From assembly GCA_963942565.1 (NCBI GenBank), contig OZ012700.1, positions 30,969,589 to 31,033,588 on the forward strand: DNA of 64,000 bases, written 5' to 3'. A program made the translations under genes and the position numbers. Positions 29,033 through 42,052 of this stretch are shown here, piece after piece. The notes beneath the pieces are model-generated. The model saw only the letters and a program-made list of their open reading frames with translations. It was not told the DNA's origin and searched no databases. This stretch comes from Maea johnstoni (lineage: Eukaryota > Annelida > Polychaeta > Spionida > Magelonidae). The stretch's first letter is position 1; each line of letters opens with the position of its first letter.

Positions 29033-32000
29033 GTCAGTCAGCAGTAGTGCCGTGGGGAGTCAAAGGACTTGAAGTGCAGTTTCGTCACAGGTAGTCGAGT
29101 GGGTTGGTCAGCGGTGGTGCGGTGGGTAGTCAAAGGACTTGAAGTGCTGTTTCGTCACAGGTAGTCGAGTGGGTCGATCAGCAGTAGTGCCGTGGGGAGT
29201 CAAAGGACTTGAAGTGCAGTTTCGTCACAGGTAGTCGAGTGGGTCAGTCAGCAGTAGTGCGCTGGGGAGTCAAAGGACTCGAAGTGCTGTTTTGTCGCAA
29301 GTAGTTGAGTGGGTCGGTCAACGGTAGTGCGACGGGGAGTCAAAGGACTTGAAGTGCAGTTTCGTCACAGGTAGTCGAGTGGGTCGATCAGCAGTAGTGC
29401 CGTGGGGAGTCAAAGGACTTGAAGTGCAGTTTCGTCACAGGTAGTCGAGTGGGTCAGTCAGCGATCAGCAGTAGTGCCGTGGGGAGACAAAGGACTTGAA
29501 GTGCAGTTTCGTCACAGGTAGTCGAGTGGGTCAGTCAACGGTAGTGTGGTGGGGAGTCAAAGGACTTGAAGTGCTGTTTCGTCACATGTTGTCGAGTGGG
29601 TCAGTCAGCAGTAGTGCCGTGGGGAGTCAAAGGACTTGAAGTGCAGTTTCGTCACAGGTAGTCGAGTGTGTTGGTCAGCGGTGGTGTGGTGGGTAGTCAA
29701 AGGACTTGAAGTGCTGTTTCGTCAAAGGTAGTCGAGTGGGTCAGTCAGCGGTAGTGTGGTGGGGAGTCAAAGGACTTGAAGTGCTGTTTCGTCACAGGTA
29801 GTCAAGTGGGTTGGTCAACGGTAGTGCGGTGGGTAGTCAAAGGACTTGAAGTGCTGTTTCGTCACAGGTAGTCGAGTGGGTCGATCAGCAGTAGTGCCGT
29901 GGGGAGTCAAAGGACTTGAAGTGCAGTTTCGTCACAGGTAGTCAAGTGGGTTGGTCAGCGGTGGTGCGGTGGGTAGTCAAAGGACTTGAAGTGCTGTTTC
30001 GTCACAGGTAGTCGAGTGGGTCGGTCAGCGGTAGTGTGGTGGGGAGTCAAAGGACTTGAAGTGCTGTTTCGTCACAGGTAGTCAAGTGGGTCGGTCAGCG
30101 GTGGTAAGGTGGGGAGTCAAAGGACTTGAAGTGCTGTTTCGTCACAGGTAGTCGTGTGGGTCGATCAGCAGTAGTGCCGTGGCGAGTCAAAGGACTTGAA
30201 GTGCTGTTTCGTCACAGGTAGTCGAGTGGGTCAGTCAGCGGTAGTGTGGTGGGGAGTCAAAGGACTTGAAGTGCTGTTTCGTCACAGGTAGTCAAGTGGG
30301 TCGGTCAGCAGTGGTGCCGTGGGGAGTCAAAGGACTTGAAGTGCAGTTTCGTCACAGGTGGTCGAGTGGGTTGGTCAGCGGTGGTGCGGTGGGTAGTCAA
30401 AGGACTTGAAGTGCTGTTTCGTCACAGGTAGTCGAGTGGGTTGATCAGCAGTAGTGCCGTGGGGAGTCAAAGGACTTGAAGTGCAGTTTCGTCACAGGTA
30501 GTCGAGTGGGTCAGTCAGCAGTAGTGCGCTGGGGAGTCAAAGGACTCGAAGTGCTGTTTTGTCGCAAGTAGTTGAGTGGGTCGGTCAACGGTAGTGCGAC
30601 GGGGAGTCAAAGGACTTGAAGTGCAGTTTCGTCACAGGTAGTCGAGTGGGTCGATCAGCAGTAGTGCCGTGGGGAGTCAAAGGACTTGAAGTGCAGTTTC
30701 GTCACAGGTAGTCGAGTGGGTTGGTCAGCGGTGGTGCGGTGGGTAGTCAAAGGACTTGAAGTGCTGTTTCGTCACAGGTAGTCGAGTGGGTCAGTCAGCG
30801 GTAGTGTGGTGGGGAGTCAAAGGACTTGAAGTGCTGTTTCGTCATATGTTGTCGAGTGGGTCAGTCAGCAGTAGTGCCGTGGGGAGTCAAAGGACTTGAA
30901 GTGCAGTTTCGTCACAGGTAGTCGAGTGTGTTGGTCAGCGGTGGTGCGGTGGGTAGTCAAAGGACTTGAAGTGCTGTTTCGTCACAGGTAGTCGAGTGGG
31001 TCAGTCAGCGGTAGTGTGGTGGGGAGTCAAAGGACTTGAAGTGCTGTTTCGTCACAGGTAGTCAAGTGGGTTGGTCAGCGGTGGTGCGGTGGGTAGTCAA
31101 AGGACTTGAAGTGCTGTTTCGTCACAGGTAGTCGAGTGGGTCGATCTACAGTAGTGCCGTGGGGAGTCAAAGGACTTGAAGTGCTGTTTCGTCATATGTT
31201 GTCGAGTGGGTCAGTCAGCAGAAGTGCCGTGGGGAGTCAAAGGACTTGAAGTGCAGTTTCGTCACAGGTAGTCGAGTGTGTTGGTCAGCGGTGGTGCGGT
31301 GGGTAGTCAAAGGACTTGAAGTGCTGTTTCGTCACAGGTAGTCGAGTGGGTTGGTCAGCGGTGGTGCGGTGGGTAGTCAAAGGACTTGAAGTGCTGTTTC
31401 GTCACAGGTAGTCGAGTGGGTCGATCAGCAGTAGTGCCGTGGGGAGTCAAAGGACTTGAAGTGCAGTTTCGTCACAGGTAGTCGAGTGGGTCAGTCAGCG
31501 GTAGTGTGGTGGGGAGTCAAAGGACTTGAAGTGCTGTTTCGTCACATGTTGTCGAGTGGGTCAGTCAGCAGTAGTGCCGTGGGGAGTCAAAGGACTTGAA
31601 ATGCAGTTTCGTCACAGGTAGTCGAGTGTGTTGGTCAGCGGTGGTGTGGTGGGTAGTCAAAGGACTTGAAGTGCTGTTTCGTCACAGGTAGTCGAGTGGG
31701 TCAGTCAGCAGTAGTGTGGTGGGGAGTCAAAGGACTTGAAGTGCTGTTTCGTCACAGGTAGTCAAGTGGGTTGGTCAACGGTAGTGCGGTGGGTAGTCAA
31801 AGGACTTGAAGTGCTGTTTCGTCACAGGTAGTCGAGTGGGTCGATCTGCAGTAGTGCCGCGGGGAGTCAAAGGACTTGAAGTGCAGTTTCGTCACAGGTA
31901 GTCAAGTGGGTCGGTCAGCGGTGGTAAGGTGGGGAGTCAAAGGACTTGAAGTGCTGTTTCGTCACAGGTAGTCGAGTGGGTCAGTCAGCGGTAGTGTGGT

Positions 32001-35000
32001 GGGGAGTCAAAGGACTTGAAGTGCTGTTTCGTCACAGGTAGTCAAGTGGGTCGGTCAGCAGTGGTGCCGTGGGGAGACAAAGGACTTGAAGTGCAGTTTC
32101 GTCACAGGTAGTTGAGTGGGTTGGTCAGCGGTGGTGCGGTGGGTAGTCAAAGGACTTGAAGTGCTGTTTCGTCACAGGTGGTCGAGTGGGTCAGTCAGCA
32201 GTAGTGCCGTGGGGAGTCAAAGGACTTGAAATGCAGTTTCGTCACAGGTAGTCGAGTGTGTTGGTCAGCGGTGGTGTGGTGGGTAGTCAAAGGACTTGAA
32301 GTGCTGTTTCGTCACAGGTAGTCGAGTGGGTCAGTCAGCAGTAGTGTGGTGGGGAGTCAAAGGACTTGAAGTGCTGTTTCGTCACAGGTAGTCAAGTGGG
32401 TTGGTCAACGGTAGTGCGGTGGGTAGTCAAAGGACTTGAAGTGCTGTTTCGTCACAGGTAGTCGAGTGGGTCGATCTGCAGTAGTGCCGCGGGGAGTCAA
32501 AGGACTTGAAGTGCAGTTTCGTCACAGGTAGTCAAGTGGGTCGGTCAGCGGTGGTAAGGTGGGGAGTCAAAGGACTTGAAGTGCTGTTTCGTCACAGGTA
32601 GTCGAGTGGGTCAGTCAGCGGTAGTGTGGTGGGGAGTCAAAGGACTTGAAGTGCTGTTTCGTCACAGGTAGTCAAGTGGGTCGGTCAGCAGTGTTGCCGT
32701 GGGGAGACAAAGGACTTGAAGTGCAGTTTCGTCACAGGTAGTTGAGTGGGTTGGTCAGCGGTGGTGCGGTGGGTAGTCAAAGGACTTGAAGTGCTGTTTC
32801 GTCACAGGTAGTCGAGTGGGTCGATCAGCAGTAGTGTCGTGGGGAGTCAAAGGACTTGAAGTGCAGTTTCGTCACAGGTAGTCGAGTGGGTCAGTCAGCA
32901 GTAGTGCGCTGGGGAGTCAAAGGACTCGAAGTGCTGTTTTGTCGCAAGTAGTTGAGTGGGTCGGTCAACGGTAGTGCGACGGGGAGTCAAAGGACTTGAA
33001 ATGCAGTTTCGTCACAGGTAGTCGAGTGTGTTGGTCAGCGGTGGTGTGGTGGGTAGTCAAAGGACTTGAAGTGCTGTTTCGTCACAGGTAGTCGAGTGGG
33101 TCAGTCAACAGTAGTGTGGTGGGGAGTCAAAGGACTTGAAGTGCTGTTTCGTCACAGGTAGTCAAGTGGGTTGGTCAACGGTAGTGCGGTGGGTAGTCAA
33201 AGGACTTGAAGTGCTGTTTCGTCACAGGTAGTCGAGTGGGTCGATCTGCAGTAGTGCCGCGGGGAGTCAAAGGACTTGAAGTGTAGTTTCGTCACAGGTA
33301 GTCAAGTGGGTCGGTCAGCGGTGGTAAGGTGGGGAGTCAAAGGACTTGAAGTGCTGTTTCGTCACAGGTAGTCGAGTGGGTCAGTCAGCGGTAGTGTGGT
33401 GGGGAGTCAAAGGACTTGAAGTGCTGTTTCGTCACAGGTAGTCAAGTGGGTCGGTCAGCAGTGGTGCCGTGGGGAGACAAAGGACTTGAAGTGCAGTTTC
33501 GTCACAGGTAGTTGAGTGGGTTGGTCAGCGGTGGTGCGGTGGGTAGTCAAAGGACTTGAAGTGCTGTTTCGTCACAGGTGGTCGAGTGGGTCAGTCAGCA
33601 GTAGTGCCGTGGGGAGTCAAAGGACTTGAAATGCAGTTTCGTCACAGGTAGTCGAGTGTGTTGGTCAGCGGTGGTGTGGTGGGTAGTCAAAGGACTTGAA
33701 GTGCTGTTTCGTCACAGGTAGTCGAGTGGGTCAGTCAGCAGTAGTGTGGTGGGGAGTCAAAGGACTTGAAGTGCTGTTTCGTCACAGGTAGTCAAGTGGG
33801 TTGGTCAACGGTAGTGCGGTGGGTAGTCAAAGGACTTGAAGTGCTGTTTCGTCACAGGTAGTCGAGTGGGTCGATCTGCAGTAGTGCCGCGGGGAGTCAA
33901 AGGACTTGAAGTGCAGTTTCGTCACAGGTAGTCAAGTGGGTCGGTCAGCGGTGGTAAGGTGGGGAGTCAAAGGACTTGAAGTGCTGTTTCGTCACAGGTA
34001 GTCGAGTGGGTCAGTCAGCGGTAGTGTGGTGGGGAGTCAAAGGACTTGAAGTGCTGTTTCGTCACAGGTAGTCAAGTGGGTCGGTCAGCAGTGGTGCCGT
34101 GGGGAGACAAAGGACTTGAAGTGCAGTTTCGTCACAGGTAGTTGAGTGGGTTGGTCAGCGGTGGTGCGGTGGGTAGTCAAAGGACTTGAAGTGCTGTTTC
34201 GTCACAGGTAGTCGAGTGGGTCGATCAGCAGTAGTGTCGTGGGGAGTCAAAGGACTTGAAGTGCAGTTTCGTCACAGGTAGTCGAGTGGGTCAGTCAGCA
34301 GTAGTGCGCTGGGGAGTCAAAGGACTCGAAGTGCTGTTTTGTCGCAAGTAGTTGAGTGGGTCGGTCAACGGTAGTGCGACGGGGAGTCAAAGGACTTGAA
34401 GTGCAGTTTCGTCACAGGTAGTCGAGTGGGTCGATCAGCAGTAGTGCCGTGGGGAGTCAAAGGACTTGAAGTGCAGTTTCGTCACAGGTAGTCGAGTGGG
34501 TTGGTCAGCGGTGGTGCGGTGGGTAGTCAAAGGACTTGAAGTGCTGTTTCGTCACAGGTAGTCGAGTGGGTCGATCAGCAGTAGTGCCGTGGGGAGTCAA
34601 AGGACTTGAAGTGCAGTTTCGTCACAGGTAGTCGAGTGGGTCAGTCAGCAGTAGTGCGCTGGGGAGTCAAAGGACTCGAAGTGCTGTTTTGTCGCAAGTA
34701 GTTGAGTGGGTCGGTCAACGGTAGTGCGACGGGGAGTCAAAGGACTTGAAGTGCAGTTTCGTCACAGGTAGTCGAGTGGGTCGATCAGCAGTAGTGCCGT
34801 GGGGAGTCAAAGGACTTGAAGTGCAGTTTCGTCACAGGTAGTCGAGTGGGTCAGTCAGCGATCAGCAGTAGTGCCGTGGGGAGACAAAGGACTTGAAGTG
34901 CAGTTTCGTCACAGGTAGTCGAGTGGGTCAGTCAACGGTAGTGTGGTGGGGAGTCAAAGGACTTGAAGTGCTGTTTCGTCACATGTTGTCGAGTGGGTCA

Positions 35001-38000
35001 GTCAGCAGTAGTGCCGTGGGGAGTCAAAGGACTTGAAGTGCAGTTTCGTCACAGGTAGTCGAGTGTGTTGGTCAGCGGTGGTGTGGTGGGTAGTCAAAGG
35101 ACTTGAAGTGCTGTTTCGTCACAGGTAGTCGAGTGGGTCAGTCAGCGGTAGTGTGGTGGGGAGTCAAAGGACTTGAAGTGCTGTTTCGTCACAGGTAGTC
35201 AAGTGGGTTGGTCAACGGTAGTGCGGTGGGTAGTCAAAGGACTTGAAGTGCTGTTTCGTCACAGGTAGTCGAGTGGGTCGATCAGCAGTAGTGCCGTGGG
35301 GAGTCAAAGGACTTGAAGTGCAGTTTCGTCACAGGTAGTCAAGTGGGTTGGTCAGCGGTGGTGCGGTGGGTAGTCAAAGGACTTGAAGTGCTGTTTCGTC
35401 ACAGGTAGTCGAGTGGGTCGGTCAGCGGTAGTGTGGTGGGGAGTCAAAGGACTTGAAGTGCTGTTTCGTCACAGGTAGTCAAGTGGGTCGGTCAGCGGTG
35501 GTAAGGTGGGGAGTCAAAGGACTTGAAGTGCTGTTTCGTCACAGGTAGTCGTGTGGGTCGATCAGCAGTAGTGCCGTGGCGAGTCAAAGGACTTGAAGTG
35601 CTGTTTCGTCACAGGTAGTCGAGTGGGTCAGTCAGCGGTAGTGTGGTGGGGAGTCAAAGGACTTGAAGTGCTGTTTCGTCACAGGTAGTCAAGTGGGTCG
35701 GTCAGCAGTGGTGCCGTGGGGAGTCAAAGGACTTGAAGTGCAGTTTCGTCACAGGTGGTCGAGTGGGTTGGTCAGCGGTGGTGCGGTGGGTAGTCAAAGG
35801 ACTTGAAGTGCTGTTTCGTCACAGGTAGTCGAGTGGGTTGATCAGCAGTAGTGCCGTGGGGAGTCAAAGGACTTGAAGTGCAGTTTCGTCACAGGTAGTC
35901 GAGTGGGTCAGTCAGCAGTAGTGCGCTGGGGAGTCAAAGGACTCGAAGTGCTGTTTTGTCGCAAGTAGTTGAGTGGGTCGGTCAACGGTAGTGCGACGGG
36001 GAGTCAAAGGACTTGAAGTGCAGTTTCGTCACAGGTAGTCGAGTGGGTCGATCAGCAGTAGTGCCGTGGGGAGTCAAAGGACTTGAAGTGCAGTTTCGTC
36101 ACAGGTAGTCGAGTGGGTTGGTCAGCGGTGGTGCGGTGGGTAGTCAAAGGACTTGAAGTGCTGTTTCGTCACAGGTAGTCGAGTGGGTCAGTCAGCGGTA
36201 GTGTGGTGGGGAGTCAAAGGACTTGAAGTGCTGTTTCGTCATATGTTGTCGAGTGGGTCAGTCAGCAGTAGTGCCGTGGGGAGTCAAAGGACTTGAAGTG
36301 CAGTTTCGTCACAGGTAGTCGAGTGTGTTGGTCAGCGGTGGTGCGGTGGGTAGTCAAAGGACTTGAAGTGCTGTTTCGTCACAGGTAGTCGAGTGGGTCA
36401 GTCAGCGGTAGTGTGGTGGGGAGTCAAAGGACTTGAAGTGCTGTTTCGTCACAGGTAGTCAAGTGGGTTGGTCAGCGGTGGTGCGGTGGGTAGTCAAAGG
36501 ACTTGAAGTGCTGTTTCGTCACAGGTAGTCGAGTGGGTCGATCTACAGTAGTGCCGTGGGGAGTCAAAGGACTTGAAGTGCTGTTTCGTCATATGTTGTC
36601 GAGTGGGTCAGTCAGCAGTAGTGCCGTGGGGAGTCAAAGGACTTGAAGTGCAGTTTCGTCACAGGTAGTCGAGTGTGTTGGTCAGCGGTGGTGCGGTGGG
36701 TAGTCAAAGGACTTGAAGTGCTGTTTCGTCACAGGTAGTCGAGTGGGTTGGTCAGCGGTGGTGCGGTGGGTAGTCAAAGGACTTGAAGTGCTGTTTCGTC
36801 ACAGGTAGTCGAGTGGGTCGATCAGCAGTAGTGCCGTGGGGAGTCAAAGGACTTGAAGTGCAGTTTCGTCACAGGTAGTCGAGTGGGTCAGTCAGCGGTA
36901 GTGTGGTGGGGAGTCAAAGGACTTGAAGTGCTGTTTCGTCACATGTTGTCGAGTGGGTCAGTCAGCAGTAGTGCCGTGGGGAGTCAAAGGACTTGAAATG
37001 CAGTTTCGTCACAGGTAGTCGAGTGTGTTGGTCAGCGGTGGTGTGGTGGGTAGTCAAAGGACTTGAAGTGCTGTTTCGTCACAGGTAGTCGAGTGGGTCA
37101 GTCAGCAGTAGTGTGGTGGGGAGTCAAAGGACTTGAAGTGCTGTTTCGTCACAGGTAGTCAAGTGGGTTGGTCAACGGTAGTGCGGTGGGTAGTCAAAGG
37201 ACTTGAAGTGCTGTTTCGTCACAGGTAGTCGAGTGGGTCGATCTGCAGTAGTGCCGCGGGGAGTCAAAGGACTTGAAGTGCAGTTTCGTCACAGGTAGTC
37301 AAGTGGGTCGGTCAGCGGTGGTAAGGTGGGGAGTCAAAGGACTTGAAGTGCTGTTTCGTCACAGGTAGTCGAGTGGGTCAGTCAGCGGTAGTGTGGTGGG
37401 GAGTCAAAGGACTTGAAGTGCTGTTTCGTCACAGGTAGTCAAGTGGGTCGGTCAGCAGTGGTGCCGTGGGGAGACAAAGGACTTGAAGTGCAGTTTCGTC
37501 ACAGGTAGTTGAGTGGGTTGGTCAGCGGTGGTGCGGTGGGTAGTCAAAGGACTTGAAGTGCTGTTTCGTCACAGGTAGTCGAGTGGGTCAGTCAGCAGTA
37601 GTGCCGTGGGGAGTCAAAGGACTTGAAATGCAGTTTCGTCACAGGTAGTCGAGTGTGTTGGTCAGCGGTGGTGTGGTGGGTAGTCAAAGGACTTGAAGTG
37701 CTGTTTCGTCACAGGTAGTCGAGTGGGTCAGTCAGCAGTAGTGTGGTGGGGAGTCAAAGGACTTGAAGTGCTGTTTCGTCACAGGTAGTCAAGTGGGTTG
37801 GTCAACGGTAGTGCGGTGGGTAGTCAAAGGACTTGAAGTGCTGTTTCGTCACAGGTAGTCGAGTGGGTCGATCTGCAGTAGTGCCGTGGGGAGTCAAAGG
37901 ACTTGAAGTGCAGTTTCGTCACAGGTAGTCAAGTGGGTCGGTCAGCGGTGGTAAGGTGGGGAGTCAAAGGACTTGAAGTGCTGTTTCGTCACAGGTAGTC

Positions 38001-38395
38001 GAGTGGGTCAGTCAGCGGTAGTGTGGTGTGGAGTCAAAGGACTTGAAGTGCTGTTTCGTCACAGGTAGTCAAGTGGGTCGGTCAGCAGTGGTGCCGTGGG
38101 GAGACAAAGGACTTGAAGTGCAGTTTCGTCACAGGTAGTTGAGTGGGTTGGTCAGCGGTGGTGCGGTGGGTAGTCAAAGGACTTGAAGTGCTGTTGCGTC
38201 ACAGGTAGTCGAGTGGGTCGATCAGCAGTAGTGTCGTGGGGAGTCAAAGGACTTGAAGTGCAGTTTCGTCACAGGTAGTCGAGTGGGTCAGTCAGCAGTA
38301 GTGCGCTGGGGAGTCAAAGGACTCGAAGTGCTGTTTTGTCGCAAGTAGTTGAGTGGGTCGGTCAACGGTAGTGCGACGGGGAGTCAAAGGACTTG
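29033..38395 (+). repeat. Satellite duplication, offset 5,397 bp
   Basis: About 29,033-32,998 is repeated at about 34,430-38,395 (77 monomers plus the 7 bp insertion). Marker positions 29,294/34,691, 30,561/35,958, 32,941/38,338, the GATCAGC insertion at 29,463/34,860 and the GAAATGCAG variants at 31,598/36,995 and 32,228/37,625 all keep exactly this offset. Confidence 0.9.
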
Positions 38396-41300
38396 AAGGG
38401 CAGTTTCGTCACAGGTAGTCGAGTGGGTCGATCAGCAGTAGTGCCGTGGGGAGTCAAAGGACTTGAAGTGCAGTTTCGTCACAGGTAGTCGAGTGGGTTG
38501 GTCAGCGGTGGTGCGGTGGGTAGTCAAAGGACTTGAAGTGCTGTTTCGTCACAGGTAGTCGAGTGGGTCGATCAGCAGTAGTGCCGTGGGGAGTCAAAGG
38601 ACTTGAAGTGCTGTTTCGTCACATGTTGTCGAGTGGGTCAGTCAGCAGTAGTGCCGTGGGGAGTCAAAGGACTTGAAGTGCAGTTTCGTCACAGGTAGTC
38701 GAGTGGGTTGGTCAGCGGTGGTGTGGTGGGGAGTCAAAGGACTAGAAGTGCTGTTTCGTCACAGGTAGTCGAGTGGGTCAGTCAGCGGTAGTGTGGTGGG
38801 GAGTCAAAGGACTTGAAGTGCTGTTTCGTCACAGGTAGTCAAGTGGGTTGGTCAACGGTAGTGCGGTGGGTAGTCAAAGGACTTGAAGTGCTGTTTCGTC
38901 ACAGGTAGTCGAGTGGGTCGATCAGCAGTAGTGCCGTGGGGAGTCAAAGGACTTGAAGTGCAGTTTCGTCACAGGTAGTCAAGTGGGTTGGTCAGCGGTG
39001 GTGCGGTGGGTAGTCAAAGGACTTGAAGTGCTGTTTCGTCACAGGTAGTCGAGTGGGTCGGTCAGCGGTAGTGTGGTGGGGAGTCAAAGGACTTGAAGTG
39101 CTGTTTCGTCACAGGTAGTCAAGTGGGTCGGTCAGCGGTGGTAAGGTGGGGAGTCAAAGGACTTGAAGTGCTGTTTTGTCACAGGTAGTCGAGTGGGTCG
39201 ATCAGCAGTAGTGCCGTGGCGAGTCAAAGGACTTGAAGTGCTGTTTCGTCACAGGTAGTCGAGTGGGTCAGTCAGCGGTAGTGTGGTGGGGAGTCAAAGG
39301 ACTTGAAGTGCTGTTTCGTCACAGGTAGTCAAGTGGGTCGGTCAGCAGTGGTGCCGTGGGGAGTCAAAGGACTTGAAGTGCAGTTTCGTCACAGGTGGTC
39401 GAGTGGGTTGGTCAGCGGTGGTGCGGTGGGTAGTCAAAGGACTTGAAGTGCTGTTTCGTCACAGGTAGTCGAGTGGGTCGATCAGCAGTAGTGCCGTGGG
39501 GAGTCAAAGGACTTGAAGTGCAGTTTCGTCACAGGTAGTCGAGTGGGTCAGTCAGCAGTAGTGCGCTGGGGAGTCAAAGGACTCGAAGTGCTGTTTTGTC
39601 GCAAGTAGTTGAGTGGGTCGGCCAACGGTAGTGCGACGGGGAGTCAAAGGACTTGAAGTGCAGTTTCGTCACAGGTAGTCGAGTGGGTCGATCAGCAGTG
39701 GTGCCGTGGGGAGTCAAAGGACTTGAAGTGCAGTTTCGTCACAGGTAGTCGAGTGGGTTGGTCAGCGGTGGTGCGGTGGGTAGTCAAAGGACTTGAAGTG
39801 CTGTTTCGTCACAGGTAGTCGAGTGGGTCAGTCAGCGGTAGTGTGGTGGGGAGTCAAAGGACTTGAAGTGCTGTTTCGTCATATGTTGTCGAGTGGGTCA
39901 GTCAGCAGTAGTGCCGTGGGGATTCAAAGGACTTGAAGTGCAGTTTCGTCACAGGTAGTCGAGTGTGTTGGTCAGCGGTGGTGCGGTGGGTAGTCAAAGG
40001 ACTTGAAGTGCTGTTTCGTCACAGGTAGTCGAGTGGGTCAGTCAGCGGTAGTGTGGTGGGGAGTCAAAGGACTTGAAGTGCTGTTTCGTCACAGGTAGTC
40101 AAGTGGGTTGGTCAGCGGTGGTGCGGTGGGTAGTCAAAGGACTTGAAGTGCTGTTTCGTCACGGGTAGTCGAGTGGGTCGATCTACAGTAGTGCCTTGGG
40201 GAGTCAAAGGACTTGAAGTGCTGTTTCGTCATATGTTGTCGAGTGGGTCAGTCAGCAGTAGTGCCGTGGGGAGTCAAAGGACTTGAAGTGCAGTTTCGTC
40301 ACAGGTAGTCGAGTGTGTTGGTCAGCGGTGGTGCGGTGGGTAGTCAAAGGACTTGAAGTGCTGTTTCGTCACAGGTAGTCGAGTGGGTCAGTCAGCGATC
40401 AGCAGTAGTGCCGTGGGGAGTCAAAGGACTTGAAGTGCAGTTTCGTCACAGGTAGTCGAGTGGGTTGGTCAGCGGTGGTGCGGTGGGTAGTCAAAGGACT
40501 TGAAGTACTGTTTCGTCACAGGTAGTCGAGTGGGTCGGTCAGCGGTAGTGTGGTGGGGAGTCAAAGGACTTGAAGTGCTGTTTCGTCACAGGTAGTCAAG
40601 TGGGTCGGTCAGCGGTGGTAAGGTGAGGTAAAAGGACTTGAAGTGCTGTTTCGTCACAGGTAGTCGAGTGGGTCGATCAGCAGTAGTGCTGTGGGGAGTC
40701 AAAGGACTTGAAGTGCTGTTTCGTCATATGTTGTCGAGTGGGTCAGTCAGCAGTAGTGCCGTGGGGAGTCAAAGGACTTGAAGTGCAGTTTCGTCACAGG
40801 TAGTCGAGTGGGTCGGTCAGCGGTGGTGCGGTGGGTAGTCAAAGGACTTGAAGTGCTGTTTCGTCACAGGTAGTCGAGTGGGTCGGTCAGCGGTAGTGTG
40901 GTGGGGAGTCAAAGGACTTGAAGTGCTGTTTCGTCACAGGTAGTCAAGTGGGTCGGTCAGCGGTGGTAAGGTGGGGAGTCAAAGGACTTGAAGTGCTGTT
41001 TCGTCACAGGTAGTCGAGTGGGTCGATCAGCAGTAGTGCCGTGGGGAGTCAAAGGACTTGAAGTGCTGTTTCGTCATATGTTGTCGAGTGGGTCAGTCAG
41101 CAGTAGTGCCGTGGGGAGTCAAAGGACTTGAAGTGCAGTTTCGTCACAGGTAGTCAAGTGGGTCGGTCAGCGGTGGTGCGGTGGGTAGTCAAAGGACTTG
41201 AAGTGCTGTTTCGTCACAGGTAGTCGAGTGGGTCGGTCAGCGGTAGTGTGGTGGGGAGTCAAAGGACTTGAAGTGCTGTTTCGTCACAGGTAGTCAAGTG

Positions 41301-42052
41301 GGTCTGTCAGCGGTGGTAAGGTGGGGAGTCAAAGGACTTGAAGTGCTGTTTCGTCACAGGTAGTCGAGTGGGTCGATCAGCAGTAGTGCCGTGGCGAGTC
41401 AAAGGACTTGAAGTGCTGTTTCGTCACAGGTAGTCGAGTGGGTCAGTCAGCGGTAGTGTGGTGGGGAGTCAAAGGACTTGAAGTGCTGTTTCGTCACAGG
41501 TAGTCAAGTGGGTTGGTCAGCGGTGGTGCGGTGGGTAGTCAAAGGACTTGAAGTGCTGTTTCGTCACAGGTAGTCGAGTGGGTCGATCTACAGTAGTGCC
41601 GTTCGGAGTCAAAGGACTTGAAGTGCTGTTTCGTCACAGGTAGTCAAGTGGGTCGGTCAGCGGTGGTAAGGTGGGGAGTCAAAGGACTTGAAGTGCTGTT
41701 TCGTCACAGGTAGTCGAGTGGGTCAGTCAGCGGTAGTGTGGTGGGAAGTCAAAGGACTTGAAGTGCTGTTTCGTCACAGGTAGTCAAGTGGGTCGGTCAG
41801 CAGTGGTGCCGTGGGGAGTCAAAGGACTTGAAGTGCAGTTTCGTCACAGGTAGTCGAGTGGGTTGGTCAGCGGTGGTGCGGTGGGTAGTCAAAGGACTTG
41901 AAGTGCTGTTTCGTCACAGGTAGTCGAGTGGGTCGATCAGCAGTAGTGCCGTGGGGAGTCAAAGGACTTGAAGTGCAGTTTCGTCACAGGTAGTCGAGTG
42001 GGTCAGTCAGCAGTAGTGCGCTGGGGAGTCAAAGGACTCGAAGTGCTGTTTT

